Of a stretch of 64,000 nt of DNA, positions 15,025 through 23,757 are shown one piece after another. The notes under the pieces were generated by a model. It searched no databases. It was not told where the DNA came from and was given only the letters and a program-made list of their open reading frames with translations. The position numbers and the translations under genes were made by a program. Position 1 is the stretch's first letter. Each line of letters begins with the position of its first letter. The stretch comes from Micromonospora costi. GTDB lineage: Bacteria > Actinomycetota > Actinomycetes > Mycobacteriales > Micromonosporaceae. The stretch lies in contig NZ_RBAN01000001.1 in NCBI RefSeq assembly GCF_003626655.1, positions 1,860,001-1,924,000 of the forward strand, given 5' to 3'.

Positions 15025-16068
15025 GTGGCGTTGCTGGTCGTGGTGGCGGCTCTGGTCGTCGGCGGGGTGCAGGCCGCCGGCGGCGATGTGTCCGTCGCGG
15101 GCCGGCTCTCCGGTGCGGCGATCCTCCTCGCCGCGACCGCCGCCCTGCACTGGCGCCGTCGCCGACCGGTCGTGGTGCTGGCGGTCACGGCTGCCGCCGC
15201 GGTCGGCTACTACCTGCTCGGATATCCGTTGGGTCCGGAGCCGGTGCCCTTCGTCGTGGCGCTCTACGCGACGGGGGAGGCCGGCCGGCGGTCGATCGCG
15301 GTTTCGGCGGTCCCGATCGCGGTCGGGCTGGTGCTGGTCGCCGACATCGCGGCCGGCCGGCCACCGGAGGGCGAGGACCTGGTGGCGGTCACGGCCGTCC
15401 TGGTCGCCGCGGTCGGGTTCGGCGAGCTTGCCCGGTCCCGCCGGGAGCAGCGGTACGCGCACGCCGAGCGCGCCGCCGCCCAGGAGCGCCTGCGGATCGC
15501 CCGGGACCTGCACGACACACTGGCGCATCAGCTCACCGCGATCAGCGTCCAGGCGGGTGCCGCGCTCCGTAAGCGTGACAGCCGGCCGGAGCTGGCGTAC
15601 CCGGCGCTGGAGACGGTCCGCGAGGTGGCCGGGGACGCCCTGCGTGAGGTCAGATCGGTGCTGGGCGTTGTCCGCGCCGATCCCGCTGGCGCGTCGAACG
15701 CGCGCGAGGCGGTGCCGGCGCTGGGGGCGCGGGCGGGGCTCGCGGTGACGATGACCGTGTCCGGCGAGGCCGTTGCGCTGCCACCCGACGTCGACGCCGC
15801 GACCTACCGGATCGCGCAGGAGGCGCTCACCAACGTCCGCCGGCACGCCGGCGTCAGCGAGGCGGAGGTCCGGCTCGCGTACCTGCCACGTCACGTCGAG
15901 ATCGAGGTGCTCGACAGGGGCCGCGAACCTGCGGGCGGCGCCGGTCGGGCCCAGGACGGCCACGGCATCGCCGGGATGCGGGAACGCGTGACGGCGCTCG
16001 GCGGGCGGTTCAGCGCGGGTCCCCGTCCCGGTGGCGGGTTCCGGGTGTGGGCGGTTCTTCCCCGATGA
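15025..16068 (+). CDS. NarL-type sensor histidine kinase
   Basis: 347 residues from GTG 15025; an in-frame ATG at 14962 lies before the -10 box and is less likely. N-terminal half has four to five membrane helices (MALLVVVAALVVGGVQ..., AILLAATAALHW, VVLAVTAAAAVGYYLL, PFVVALYATG). HisKA_3 dimerisation/phosphoacceptor box ERLRIARDLHDTLAHQLTAI with the phosphorylated His in RDLHD. HATPase: YRIAQEALTNVRRHAG (N box), then DRG...GHGIAGMRERV (G boxes). It autophosphorylates and passes phosphate to the LuxR-type regulator 8 bases downstream. The signal is unknown; the membrane part is the only sensor. Confidence 0.93.
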   Translation: MALLVVVAALVVGGVQAAGGDVSVAGRLSGAAILLAATAALHWRRRRPVVVLAVTAAAAVGYYLLGYPLGPEPVPFVVALYATGEAGRRSIAVSAVPIAVGLVLVADIAAGRPPEGEDLVAVTAVLVAAVGFGELARSRREQRYAHAERAAAQERLRIARDLHDTLAHQLTAISVQAGAALRKRDSRPELAYPALETVREVAGDALREVRSVLGVVRADPAGASNAREAVPALGARAGLAVTMTVSGEAVALPPDVDAATYRIAQEALTNVRRHAGVSEAEVRLAYLPRHVEIEVLDRGREPAGGAGRAQDGHGIAGMRERVTALGGRFSAGPRPGGGFRVWAVLPR

Positions 16069-16075
16069 TGGTCCA

Positions 16076-16735
16076 GTGATCACCGTCCTCGTCGCCGACG
16101 ATCACGAACTGGTCCGGTCCGGGCTGCGGGTGATCCTGGACGAGCCGGACCTGACCGTGGTGGCCGAGGCCGCGACCGGCACCGAGGCCGTGCGGCTGAC
16201 CCGCGAGCATCGGCCCGACCTCGTGCTGATGGACATCCGGATGCCCGAGCTGGACGGGCTGGAGGCGACCCGCCGGATCCACACCGACCCGGTTACCGCC
16301 GGGGTCCGCGTGGTCGTGCTGACCACGTACGACCTGGACGAGTACGTGTTCCGCGCGCTGCGCCTCGGGGCCAGCGGCTTCGCGTTGAAGGACTTCGACC
16401 CGGGCCAGCTCGTCGACGGCCTGCGGGCCGTCGCGCGGGGCGACGGCATGCTGGCGCCCGCCGTCACGCGTCGCCTCATCGCCGTCTTCGCCCGGTCCCC
16501 GTCCCCGGACACCGGGCGTCTCGATCCGGAGCGGCTGACGGCGCGGGAGCGGGAGGTGCTCGATCTGGTCGTCGCGGGCCGCGACAACGCCGAGATCGCC
16601 GACGCGTTGCGGATCAGCCCAGCCACGGCCCGGACACACGTCAGCCGGCTGCTGGCCAAGGTCGGCGCCCGGGATCGCGCCAACCTCGTGATCATGGCGT
16701 ACGAGTCGGGGCTCGTGGTGCCGGGAACCCCGTGA
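16076..16735 (+). CDS. LuxR/NarL-type response regulator
   Basis: 219 residues from GTG 16076. Receiver domain at the N-terminus: acidic pair in VLVADDHELVRSG, phosphoacceptor Asp in DLVLMDIRMPELDG, conserved Thr in VVLTTYD and Lys in ALKDFD. C-terminal LuxR helix-turn-helix: LTAREREVLDLVVAGRDNAE, IADALRISPATARTHVSRLL. Forms a two-component pair with the kinase just upstream and may also control the downstream membrane protein, whose long in-frame extension overlaps its stop. Confidence 0.95.
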   Translation: MITVLVADDHELVRSGLRVILDEPDLTVVAEAATGTEAVRLTREHRPDLVLMDIRMPELDGLEATRRIHTDPVTAGVRVVVLTTYDLDEYVFRALRLGASGFALKDFDPGQLVDGLRAVARGDGMLAPAVTRRLIAVFARSPSPDTGRLDPERLTAREREVLDLVVAGRDNAEIADALRISPATARTHVSRLLAKVGARDRANLVIMAYESGLVVPGTP

Positions 16736-16824
16736 CTCCTCCGGGTGCGGGCGCAACATCTGCGTACGCCGGAATCCCGCCTACGGCGGATCCGGCGCGC
16801 CCCGCACCCGCACAGGATCGGGTC

Positions 16825-17439
16825 ATGACCGTTGCCTTCCGCACCGCGCTCGTCCTGGGCCCCGCAGGTTCCGCGCTCGCGACGTACTTCTGGACCGACG
16901 GACGCTACGGCGCCACCGGCGGCACCATCCTCGTGCTCGCCATGGTGGTGTGGGCGTACGGGCTCGTCGGCCTGCTCGACGAGGTGCGCCCGCGCACGCC
17001 GCGGTACGTCGCGGTCGCGCTGCCGGTGTTCCTGTACGGCGTGATGGGCGGCGCGGCGTTCGGGTTCCAGGGCGTCTTCGAGGACATCTTCGCGCAGTCG
17101 ACCGACGCGTCCCTCGACGCGCTCGCCGCGCACCCGTTCGCCGCGAACCTGCTGCTGTGGCTGCCCGGCCCGGTGATGCCGCTCAGCCTGTTCGTGCTCG
17201 GCGTGGTGCTCGCCCGCGTCCGCTTCGTGCCACTGTGGACGGCGGCCCTGCTGTGCGCGGGAGCTGTCGCGTTCCCGCTCAGCCGCGTCCCCCGGATCGA
17301 CCTGGTCGCCTACCTGGCCGACGCGCTACTCGTCGTGGCGTTCGCGGCCATCGCCTGGCGGCCGTCGGCCCGCGCGACGCGGCAGCCGCACGAGGCGTCG
17401 GGACCGCACCAGCCGCCGATTCACGGGGCCGTGCGCTAG
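16825..17439 (+). CDS. Integral membrane protein, unknown
   Basis: 204 residues from ATG 16825, six bases after CAGGAT. An in-frame GTG at 16732 would overlap the response regulator stop but adds a Pro/Ala-rich stretch with no hydrophobic character. Six hydrophobic segments are visible (LVLGPAGSALATYFW, TILVLAMVVWAYGLVGLL, YVAVALPVFLYGVMGGAAF, LLWLPGPVMPLSLFVLGVVL, LWTAALLCAGAVAFPLS, LVAYLADALLVVAFAAIAW). Probably a target of the adjacent two-component system. Family not recognised. Confidence 0.8.
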   Translation: MTVAFRTALVLGPAGSALATYFWTDGRYGATGGTILVLAMVVWAYGLVGLLDEVRPRTPRYVAVALPVFLYGVMGGAAFGFQGVFEDIFAQSTDASLDALAAHPFAANLLLWLPGPVMPLSLFVLGVVLARVRFVPLWTAALLCAGAVAFPLSRVPRIDLVAYLADALLVVAFAAIAWRPSARATRQPHEASGPHQPPIHGAVR

Positions 17440-17444
17440 CCGCG

Positions 17445-18617
17445 CTAGTGGTCGATGCGCAGACCCGCGGCGGCCGCGCCCCGGGAGTTCACGTAGCCGC
17501 TGATCCGTTCGATGGCCGCGGTGTAGGCCATCCGCCGGCGGTCGAGGCGCGGCATGGGGTCGATGGCCGCGGCGAGGTTCACCACGCGGATCGTCGGCTT
17601 CAGGGACAGCCAGATGGGCGTGGCCCGGGCCTGGGTCACCTTCCACTTGTGGTTCGGCTGTTCGGTGAAGGTGAACGTGGCGATGACGCCCTCGCGGTTG
17701 GCGTCGATCGGGAAGTCGTGGCGGGCCAGGGTGTTGCCGACGCCGTACGCGATCCACTTGTCGCCGACCTTCTCGAACGGCTGCACGACGTGGGCGTGGT
17801 GGCCGATGATCAGGTCGATGTTCGGGTCGGCGATCAACTGCCGTGCCCAGAACAGCTGTTCGCCGCTCGGTTCGTGGACGAGTTCGGTGCCCCAGTGCGC
17901 CGAGAGCACGATGATCTGGGCGCCGGCCTTGCGGGTGGCGGCGGCAGCTGCCTTGATCGCCTTCACGTCGATGCGGTTGGCCAGCCACTCCTTGCCGGCC
18001 GGCGGCTTGAGCCCGTTGAAGTGCATGGCGTACGACAGGTGCCCCACCTTCACCCCGTTGACGGTGTAGATCGTCGGGCGGGCGCGCGCGGCGGCGCTGC
18101 GGAAGGTGCCGGTGTGGCCGAGACCGGCCGCGTCGAGCGCGTCGAGGTTGTCGTAGACGCCCTTCTCACCCTGGTCCAGGGCGTGGTTGCTGGAGGTGGA
18201 GCAGACGTCGTAGCCGGCCGTCTTCACGGCGGCCGCCATGTCGGTCGGCGCGCGGAAACGCGGGAAGTCCTGCGGGCTGCCCGGCCCCATGGGCGCTTCC
18301 ATGTGGCAGATGGCCAGGTCGGCGGCCGAGATGACGGGACTGATGTCGGCGAACATCGGGTTGAAGTCGTACCCGTCCCGGCCCTCCTTCTCCGCGTCCG
18401 CCCGGCCCTGCTGCCAGGTCGGCGGGTGGACGAGGATGTCGCCGGAACCGGCGATCGTGATCTGCCTTGGTCCGCCGGGGGTGGCCGGCGCCGCGGCCTG
18501 GCCGACCGGGCTCGGTTCGGGCGACAGCCGTTCCCGGAGGACGTCGCCGCGCAGCGCCCAGACGATGCCGGGCGAGAGGACGAGCGCCACGATGAGGATG
18601 ATGCGGACAGCACGCAT
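17445..18617 (-). CDS. capA: CapA/PgsA-family poly-gamma-glutamate biosynthesis protein
   Basis: 390 residues. One N-terminal membrane helix (residues 4-22), then a calcineurin-like metallophosphoesterase fold of the PGA_cap (CapA) type: ITIAGSGDILVHPP with the first metal Asp, ISAADLAICHMEAPMGPGS, STSSNHALDQGEKGVYDNLD (Asn-His motif), IIVLSAHWGTELVHEPSGEQ, LIIGHHAHVVQPFEKVGDKW and IAYGVGNTLA. In Bacillus, PgsA/CapA is part of the membrane PGA synthase/export complex. It is the last gene of the pgsB-pgsC-NlpC-capA operon, 14 bases after the NlpC/P60 gene. Whether it is a structural partner or a hydrolase is unresolved for the family. Confidence 0.93.
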   Translation of the reverse strand: MRAVRIILIVALVLSPGIVWALRGDVLRERLSPEPSPVGQAAAPATPGGPRQITIAGSGDILVHPPTWQQGRADAEKEGRDGYDFNPMFADISPVISAADLAICHMEAPMGPGSPQDFPRFRAPTDMAAAVKTAGYDVCSTSSNHALDQGEKGVYDNLDALDAAGLGHTGTFRSAAARARPTIYTVNGVKVGHLSYAMHFNGLKPPAGKEWLANRIDVKAIKAAAAATRKAGAQIIVLSAHWGTELVHEPSGEQLFWARQLIADPNIDLIIGHHAHVVQPFEKVGDKWIAYGVGNTLARHDFPIDANREGVIATFTFTEQPNHKWKVTQARATPIWLSLKPTIRVVNLAAAIDPMPRLDRRRMAYTAAIERISGYVNSRGAAAAGLRIDH

Positions 18618-18631
18618 GACCGTTTCCAGTG

Positions 18632-19687
18632 CTAGAGGCGGATGACCCGGCGCAGCCGGTCGCCGAAGTAGCCGGAGTCGACGACGCCGTCACCACGCAC
18701 GTCACCGAAGGTGGGCCCGTCGACGGTGCCCCGGGAGGACACGAACCGCATTCCGCCGTCCGTGTCCTTGCCGAGGTAGATCCCGGAGTGGGTGATGAGG
18801 TTCGGGTCGTCGTGCAGGGCGAAGAACACGAGGTCGCCGGGAAGCAGGGTGGACAGGTCGGTGGGGGGCCGGCTGGGGGTGCGCCCGGCGGCGATGAGCA
18901 CCGAGCGGGCGTACGCGGCCATGCTCGCCGCGGTGCGGGGCAGCCCGTTGACGGTGGTGCTGACCGGCCCGTTCAGCAGCGGGATGCCGAACCGGTAGCC
19001 GTAGATCAGCCGGACGTAGCCGGAGCAGTCGAGGTCACGGTCCCACCGCTTGGACGGCTTCGCCTTGCCCGTGTCGGAGAACTTCCACGGGATCTCCAGG
19101 TAGTCGTAGAAGTCGGCGCCGTCCCGCTCGTCGGCGCTGTGGACGTACCCGAATCCGGCGTCGCCGATGTAGCGGACCCCGTCGCGGTTACGGCCGTCCG
19201 GCGCATCGGCCAGGTACTGCATGGTGGCGCCGAGCACGTCGATCGGCGGGCTCTCGTCCTCGATCTGGTCGAGCAGCCAGCCGGCGAACTTCTCGTCCTC
19301 GCTGCGCTGCGGCTGCCACGCCTGCGGAGCGACCCGCACCCAGGACGTCGAGTCGATCACGGCGGGGGTCGACGACGGCTCGGCGAACTGGCGGTGCGGG
19401 CCGGCGACGACGACGGTGCGGGCACCGACGGTCAGGGTGGCGACCAGCGCCTTGTCGCTGCGCCGGCGGACCTCGGTGCGCTCCGGCCGGTTCCGCTCGA
19501 CCAGCTCGTACTGCTGCGCCAGCCGCTCGACGTCGTTGCGGGGGGTGGAGGTCGCGCCGGTCGGGCCGGACCAGCCGGAGCTGGGTGCGGTCGTCGAGTC
19601 GCCGCGCACGAGTCGTACGACGACCAGGCCGGCGACGAGCACGGCGGCGATCGCCATGACGGTGAGGAGGATCCGCAGGTTACGCAT
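18632..19687 (-). CDS. NlpC/P60-type cell-envelope peptidase
   Basis: 351 residues. Membrane anchor at residues 5-25, an exterior segment (FAEPSSTPAVIDSTSWVRVA, AGWLLDQIEDES), then a C-terminal NlpC/P60-like cysteine peptidase: RDLDCSGYVRLIYGYRFGIP holds the catalytic Cys, LLPGDLVFFAL is the conserved strand, LITHSGIYLGKD holds the catalytic His. Its ATG overlaps the stop of pgsC (ATGA), so it is translationally coupled inside a poly-gamma-glutamate operon. Bacillus PgdS, a gamma-PGA endopeptidase, is also NlpC/P60, so cutting or releasing the polymer is a reasonable inference; peptidoglycan cleavage is the alternative. Confidence 0.85.
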   Translation of the reverse strand: MRNLRILLTVMAIAAVLVAGLVVVRLVRGDSTTAPSSGWSGPTGATSTPRNDVERLAQQYELVERNRPERTEVRRRSDKALVATLTVGARTVVVAGPHRQFAEPSSTPAVIDSTSWVRVAPQAWQPQRSEDEKFAGWLLDQIEDESPPIDVLGATMQYLADAPDGRNRDGVRYIGDAGFGYVHSADERDGADFYDYLEIPWKFSDTGKAKPSKRWDRDLDCSGYVRLIYGYRFGIPLLNGPVSTTVNGLPRTAASMAAYARSVLIAAGRTPSRPPTDLSTLLPGDLVFFALHDDPNLITHSGIYLGKDTDGGMRFVSSRGTVDGPTFGDVRGDGVVDSGYFGDRLRRVIRL

Positions 19688-20151
19688 CAGATCGAGATCA
19701 GCAGTAGGGCGGCACCGGCGGTGCCGGCGCTGACCACGCCGGTGGCGGCGAGCGTCTGCAGTGCTCGCGGGCGCACCAGTTGGTAGGTCATGAGGCCGGG
19801 GATGATGAACGACAGGGTGTCACCGCCGAAGAGGTACGGGAACCGCACGTGCAAGAGCACGAACGAGGTCACCGAGATGAACGAGGAGACCAGCACCGCC
19901 ACGGCGAAGAGGCGCTTGCCGTAGAGGATCGTCACGCGCTGCAGCACCTTCATGACGCCCACCGTGATCGCGGTGATCGCCACGACGGGGGCCAGGCTGC
20001 GGGCGTCCTCGAGGGCGGTCAGCACCAGGCAGCCGGGCACCATGAGCCCGGCTGGCGCGACGTTGGTGATGAGGTAGCCGACGAGCCCGAACAGCAGCCC
20101 CGCGGCGATGATCACGGCGCTGAGTTCGGAGGACAGGTCGAACGTGGGCAT
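19687..20151 (-). CDS. pgsC: Poly-gamma-glutamate biosynthesis membrane protein
   Basis: 154 residues, matching the length of Bacillus PgsC/CapC. Five hydrophobic segments: LSAVIIAAGLLFGLVGYLIT, APAGLMVPGCLVLTAL, LAPVVAITAITVGVMKVL, LFAVAVLVSSFISVTSFVLL, FGGDTLSFIIPGLMTYQLV. The family motif with APAG...VPGCL near residue 35 is present. Together with PgsB it forms the polymerising core that joins glutamates through gamma-carboxyl bonds. Lies 14 bases after pgsB and overlaps the NlpC/P60 gene by 4 bases. Confidence 0.93.
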   Translation of the reverse strand: MPTFDLSSELSAVIIAAGLLFGLVGYLITNVAPAGLMVPGCLVLTALEDARSLAPVVAITAITVGVMKVLQRVTILYGKRLFAVAVLVSSFISVTSFVLLHVRFPYLFGGDTLSFIIPGLMTYQLVRPRALQTLAATGVVSAGTAGAALLLISI

Positions 20152-20165
20152 GACGGTTCCTTCGC

Positions 20166-21581
20166 TCAGGGGCGGGCTGCCCGGCGGCGGTCGGCGTGCA
20201 GGACGGCGATGCGGGCACTGTTGAGCACGGCGGTGGCGGTCAGGTCGGCGCGGGACAGCACGACGGTCGCGTCCATGTCGACCGGGGCCTTGTTGTCGGC
20301 CCCGTCCGGCTTGCGGGCGGTGTCGAGCTTGTAGATGCGTTCGAGGGTCTGGGACAGCTCGTCGAACGGCGCGGCGGCGGTGGCGGCGACGGTGACGGAG
20401 TGCAGCGCCTCCAGGAGTTCCTCGCCGCGGCCGTGGATGTTGCCGATCATGAGCAGCGCCGTGCCGGTCTCGCCGGCACCGAGCTTCTCCACGATGGCGT
20501 CCCGCAGTTCCTCGCCGGTGCGGTGCTCGCCGTCGAGGTCGACCACGCGGTCGCGCCACTGCTCGGGGATCAGGTGCAGGGCGCTGCGGGTGGGCGTACC
20601 GATGAGGAAGACCCGGCTCGGCTTGATGTCGGGGATGATGCCGCCCATCTGGCCGTTGCGCTCGATCCGGTCCGGCCGGCAGTTGATCACGACGGCGACC
20701 CGCTCGCCGATGAGCCTGCGTTCCCGCAGCAGGTTGATGTTCATGAGGGTCGACTCCGGGTCGTTCGCGGCGAAGAGGTTCACCGCGGCGAACCGCCGGC
20801 CCTGGTGGGCGCAGGCGTCCACCCGGAGGACACCCGGATCCGGGGAGGCCTGCCACATGCCCTTCAGCGCGGTGGCCCGGTCCACGCCGCACAGCTTCGC
20901 CACGGCCAACGCGATCGCCACGTTCTCCTTGAACGTGATCCACCGGAAGCGCCGCATCTCCGCGTCGGTGACCGAGTCGGGGTCGACGGCGACGACGCTG
21001 CACTGGCGGCGCTCGGCCTCCTCCCGCAGGATGTGCAGCCGCTCCCGCTCCGCCGTCACGACCGTGCCCCGGTGCGGCATCGACCGGCTGAGAGAACGCG
21101 CCACGTCGTCGAGCGTCGGGCCCATCTCGTCGAGATGGTCCTCCCGGACGTTGCTGATGACGACGATGTCGCCCTCGATAAGCAGTTCCTGGTTCACCTG
21201 CTGCAACTCGGGAAGGACCGCCATGCACTCGATGACCAGCGTGTCCGCGCCCGCGTGCACGGCGCGGCGGACCACGCCGATCTGCTCGATGACGTTGACA
21301 CCGCCCCGACCGCGGCGGATGGGCACCTCCCGGCCCTGCGGGTAGATGAGCCGCGCCGCGGTGCCGGTGGTCTTCGCGAACACCGTCCGCCGGCTGTCCG
21401 CACGCAGGGCGCCGGCGATGAGCCGGGTCACCGAGGACTTGCCCCGGATGCCGTTCACCACGATCCGCGTGGGCAGCTCCGCCAGCTGCCGGCGGTGGCG
21501 CGTGCGCTCCACCACGAGGTGGACGAGCAGCGCCACGATGCCGATCCCGAGCAGCCACAGGGGCGTCGTCACCGACGTCAT
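20166..21581 (-). CDS. pgsB: Poly-gamma-glutamate synthase ligase subunit
   Basis: 471 residues (Bacillus PgsB about 393-400). An N-terminal membrane helix (residues 7-25) followed by a Mur-ligase-like ATPase: P-loop VVNGIRGKSSVTRLIAGALR (residues 41-60), IYPQGREVPIRRGRGGVNVI, IECMAVLPELQQVNQELLIE, ISNVREDHLDEMG (catalytic Glu/Asp/His), FAANDPESTLMNINLLRERR and NCRPDRIERNGQMGGIIPDI. It activates the gamma-carboxyl of glutamate with ATP and adds the next residue. It heads the operon; a 13-residue open frame overlaps its start. Confidence 0.95.
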   Translation of the reverse strand: MTSVTTPLWLLGIGIVALLVHLVVERTRHRRQLAELPTRIVVNGIRGKSSVTRLIAGALRADSRRTVFAKTTGTAARLIYPQGREVPIRRGRGGVNVIEQIGVVRRAVHAGADTLVIECMAVLPELQQVNQELLIEGDIVVISNVREDHLDEMGPTLDDVARSLSRSMPHRGTVVTAERERLHILREEAERRQCSVVAVDPDSVTDAEMRRFRWITFKENVAIALAVAKLCGVDRATALKGMWQASPDPGVLRVDACAHQGRRFAAVNLFAANDPESTLMNINLLRERRLIGERVAVVINCRPDRIERNGQMGGIIPDIKPSRVFLIGTPTRSALHLIPEQWRDRVVDLDGEHRTGEELRDAIVEKLGAGETGTALLMIGNIHGRGEELLEALHSVTVAATAAAPFDELSQTLERIYKLDTARKPDGADNKAPVDMDATVVLSRADLTATAVLNSARIAVLHADRRRAARP

Positions 21582-21619
21582 CGTGGTCGTCTCGTCGAGG
21601 TCAGGCTGCCGCCAGGCAT
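21578..21619 (-). CDS. Possible 13-residue leader peptide before pgsB
   Basis: An ATG at 21619 with GGAGAA six bases upstream opens MPGGSLTSTRRPR, and its TGA overlaps the pgsB ATG (ATGA). The arrangement would couple pgsB translation to the leader. No codon bias or attenuator hairpin supports amino-acid sensing, and chance is possible for so short a frame. Confidence 0.35.
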   Translation of the reverse strand: MPGGSLTSTRRPR

Positions 21620-22391
21620 GGTCGTTCTCCGTCGGGGACGTGAGGGATGGGTGGGAGAGGCCGCCAGCCGTGAACGGTCAGCCACGGGCCGACGCATGAC
21701 CGGCCCGAAAGGCTAGGTGGACCACGTGCAGGGGGTCAATGGATGGGAGAGCCAGGGAACACGGGGAGTGAGGCATCTGACACCGCAGACGTCCTCGTCA
21801 CGGCCGCCGAGGGCTCACCGCGACGCACAGGTCACCGCGCGTGGCGGGCTCCGCATCGAGGGCCCGAGCTGGCTACGGCCGGAGCCGGTCGGCCTCCGCA
21901 CCTCTCACGTTGGACAGACACACGTACCTCCCCGTTCGCACGACACCTGCCGCCGACAGCGACGGAGCGCGGCCTCGGCAGCGCACCATGAGAACACAGC
22001 GGCAGGTGACCCGAGAACTGTCACATGAGGCGGCGGTCCTGGCGACGCCGCGTACGCGAGGGCCGTTGCCCGGAATAGGTGGATAGTCCTGATCGCACTG
22101 TCGATCTACTCGCCGATTGAGGCATTCGCCGCGCTTGCCCCAGGCCATCGGGCCAGGGCAAACCTGGCCGTTCGGCCCCCCTCGTCGATCCGGTCGGCGG
22201 CAACCCCCGGACGAGCCGTGATCGAAGTACGCCCACGCGCGGTCTTGAACCCGTATCGGGTCGCCATCCCGTGACGCGTCTGGCGAACGCGCCGATCCGT
22301 GCCACCGGACCAGAAGTCACCGAGAATTCTTCCGCGCGTCACCGACCGGCGGCCGGTGCCGGCCCGGCGGCCCTGGGGAAGGGCCGCCGTG
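21620..22391. other. Long intergenic region without a recognisable gene
   Basis: About 770 bases between the pgs operon and the next two-component system. I see no frame with convincing protein character on either strand. A 7-bp hairpin (GGCCAGG-GCAAA-CCTGGCC, 22151-22169) is the clearest structure. The promoter of the pgs operon must lie in the right-hand part close to 21620-21720. Confidence 0.6.
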
Positions 22392-22411
22392 GGGTAGTGC
22401 TGGGTCTACCC
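22392..22411. promoter_or_regulatory. Inverted repeat upstream of histidine kinase gene
   Basis: GGGTAG (22392-22397) and CTACCC (22406-22411), perfect 6-bp arms 8 bases apart, placed 44 bases before the -10 box. A candidate operator, perhaps for autoregulation by the response regulator of this operon. Confidence 0.4.
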
Positions 22412-22454
22412 GCGATGTCGCGCCAGACGGCTGGGTGCCGGCCCGCACCGTCGA

Positions 22455-22460
22455 TAGCGT
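22455..22460 (+). promoter_or_regulatory. -10 box of a leaderless promoter
   Basis: TAGCGT, seven bases, then the ATG at 22468. Confidence 0.5.
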
Positions 22461-22467
22461 CGGCGGC

Positions 22468-23757
22468 ATGACATCGGCTGAGCCTGCGCACCTGCTCACG
22501 GCCCTGCGCCGCCGCGACTATCCCCTTACCTGGTGGCCGTGGCGGGCGATGGCCTACCTGGCGACCACCGTCCCGATCGCGGGCGTCCTCTGCCTCGGCC
22601 TCCTGGTCGTCGGGGCTCCCCTGATCGCGGCCGTCAACGCCGTACGCCAGCACGGCCGCCCGATCTCGCTGCCCCTCGCGCTGTTCCTCGCCGTCGCGGC
22701 GCTGGCCGCCGTGGCGCTCGCGCCCTTCGTGAGCGCCGCCGTGGCCGCGGTCGAGCGCTCGCGGCTCGCGGTGATCGACCCGCGCCCACTGCCCGCACGC
22801 CCCTGGTCGGGGCTCGCGGCGCGCTACACCACGGCCAGCGCCTGGCGGGAGGTCGCCTACACGGTGTGGCTGGGTGGCGTGGTGCCGCTTGCGTACTGGA
22901 TCTACACGCTGCTCGTCCTGATCGACCTCATGCTGATCGCCGGTCCGTGGCTCGCCCACAACGGCGACCGGGTCGTCCTGATCTGGTCCACGGCGGACAC
23001 GCCCGGGGAGGCCGTCCCGTACGCGGTCGCGGCCGTCCTGCTGCTGCCGGTGCTCTGGTACGGGCTGGGCGGGCTCGCCGCGGCCCAGGGTGCGGTGGCG
23101 CGCTGGCTGCTGGGCGGGCCGGCCGACGGCACTGCGCTGCGGGAGGTCACCCGCTCGCGGGCCCGCCTGGTCGACGCGTACGAGGCCGAGCGGCGGCGTA
23201 TCGAACGCGACCTGCACGACGGCGCGCAACCGCGACTGACGAGCCTCACCCTGCACCTCGGCATGGCCCGGCTGGACGTGCCCGAGGACTCCCCCGCCGC
23301 CCGGCCTCTCGCGGTGGCGCACGACCAGGCCAAGGGGCTGATGGTCATGCTCCGCCAGATCGTGCACGGCATCCGCCCCCAGAGCCTCACCGATCTCGGG
23401 CTGGCCGGCGCGGTCCGGGAACTCGCCGACGAGAGTGTCGTGCCGGTGACCGTGCACGCCGACCTCGACCGGCCACTGCCCGAGACCGTCGAGAACACCG
23501 CCTACTACGTGGTCGCCGAGTCCCTCACGAACGTGGCCCGGCACGCCGGGGCGACCCGGGCGGACGTACGGCTCACCCGGACCGGCGACCGGCTCGTGGT
23601 CGAGGTGTCCGACGACGGCCGGGGCGGGGCCGACCCGGCGCGTGGCAGCGGCCTCACCGGGCTCGCCGACCGGGTCGGCGCGGCCGGCGGGCGGCTGCTG
23701 CTGGCCAGCCCGGACGGCGGCCCTACGCTGGTGCGGGTGGAGCTGCCGTGCCGATGA
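22468..23757 (+). CDS. NarL-type sensor histidine kinase with N-terminal membrane domain
   Basis: 429 residues. N-terminal half has about five membrane helices in the actinobacterial sensor-domain arrangement (MAYLATTVPIAGVLCLGLLV, LALFLAVAALAAVALAPFV, TVWLGGVVPLAYWIYTLLVL, AVAAVLLLPVLWYGLGGLAA). Phosphoacceptor helix: EAERRRIERDLHDGAQPRLT with His in RDLHD. HATPase with N box VVAESLTNVARHAG and G box SDDGRGGADPARGSGLTGLADRVG. Distinct from the kinase at 15 kb: the DGAQ motif and the long membrane domain are those of the actinobacterial subgroup typically paired with the next gene type. Stop overlaps the response regulator start by ATGA. Confidence 0.94.
   Translation: MTSAEPAHLLTALRRRDYPLTWWPWRAMAYLATTVPIAGVLCLGLLVVGAPLIAAVNAVRQHGRPISLPLALFLAVAALAAVALAPFVSAAVAAVERSRLAVIDPRPLPARPWSGLAARYTTASAWREVAYTVWLGGVVPLAYWIYTLLVLIDLMLIAGPWLAHNGDRVVLIWSTADTPGEAVPYAVAAVLLLPVLWYGLGGLAAAQGAVARWLLGGPADGTALREVTRSRARLVDAYEAERRRIERDLHDGAQPRLTSLTLHLGMARLDVPEDSPAARPLAVAHDQAKGLMVMLRQIVHGIRPQSLTDLGLAGAVRELADESVVPVTVHADLDRPLPETVENTAYYVVAESLTNVARHAGATRADVRLTRTGDRLVVEVSDDGRGGADPARGSGLTGLADRVGAAGGRLLLASPDGGPTLVRVELPCR

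Noticed and set aside
14845..16083. 412-residue minus-strand frame over the histidine kinase
   Set aside because: Shadow of the kinase gene; Arg/Gly/His-rich without domains.
22106..22342. Minus-strand 78-residue frame in the gap left of the second two-component system
   Set aside because: Some protein-like character, but no ribosome site, no family and no neighbour relation; not supported.
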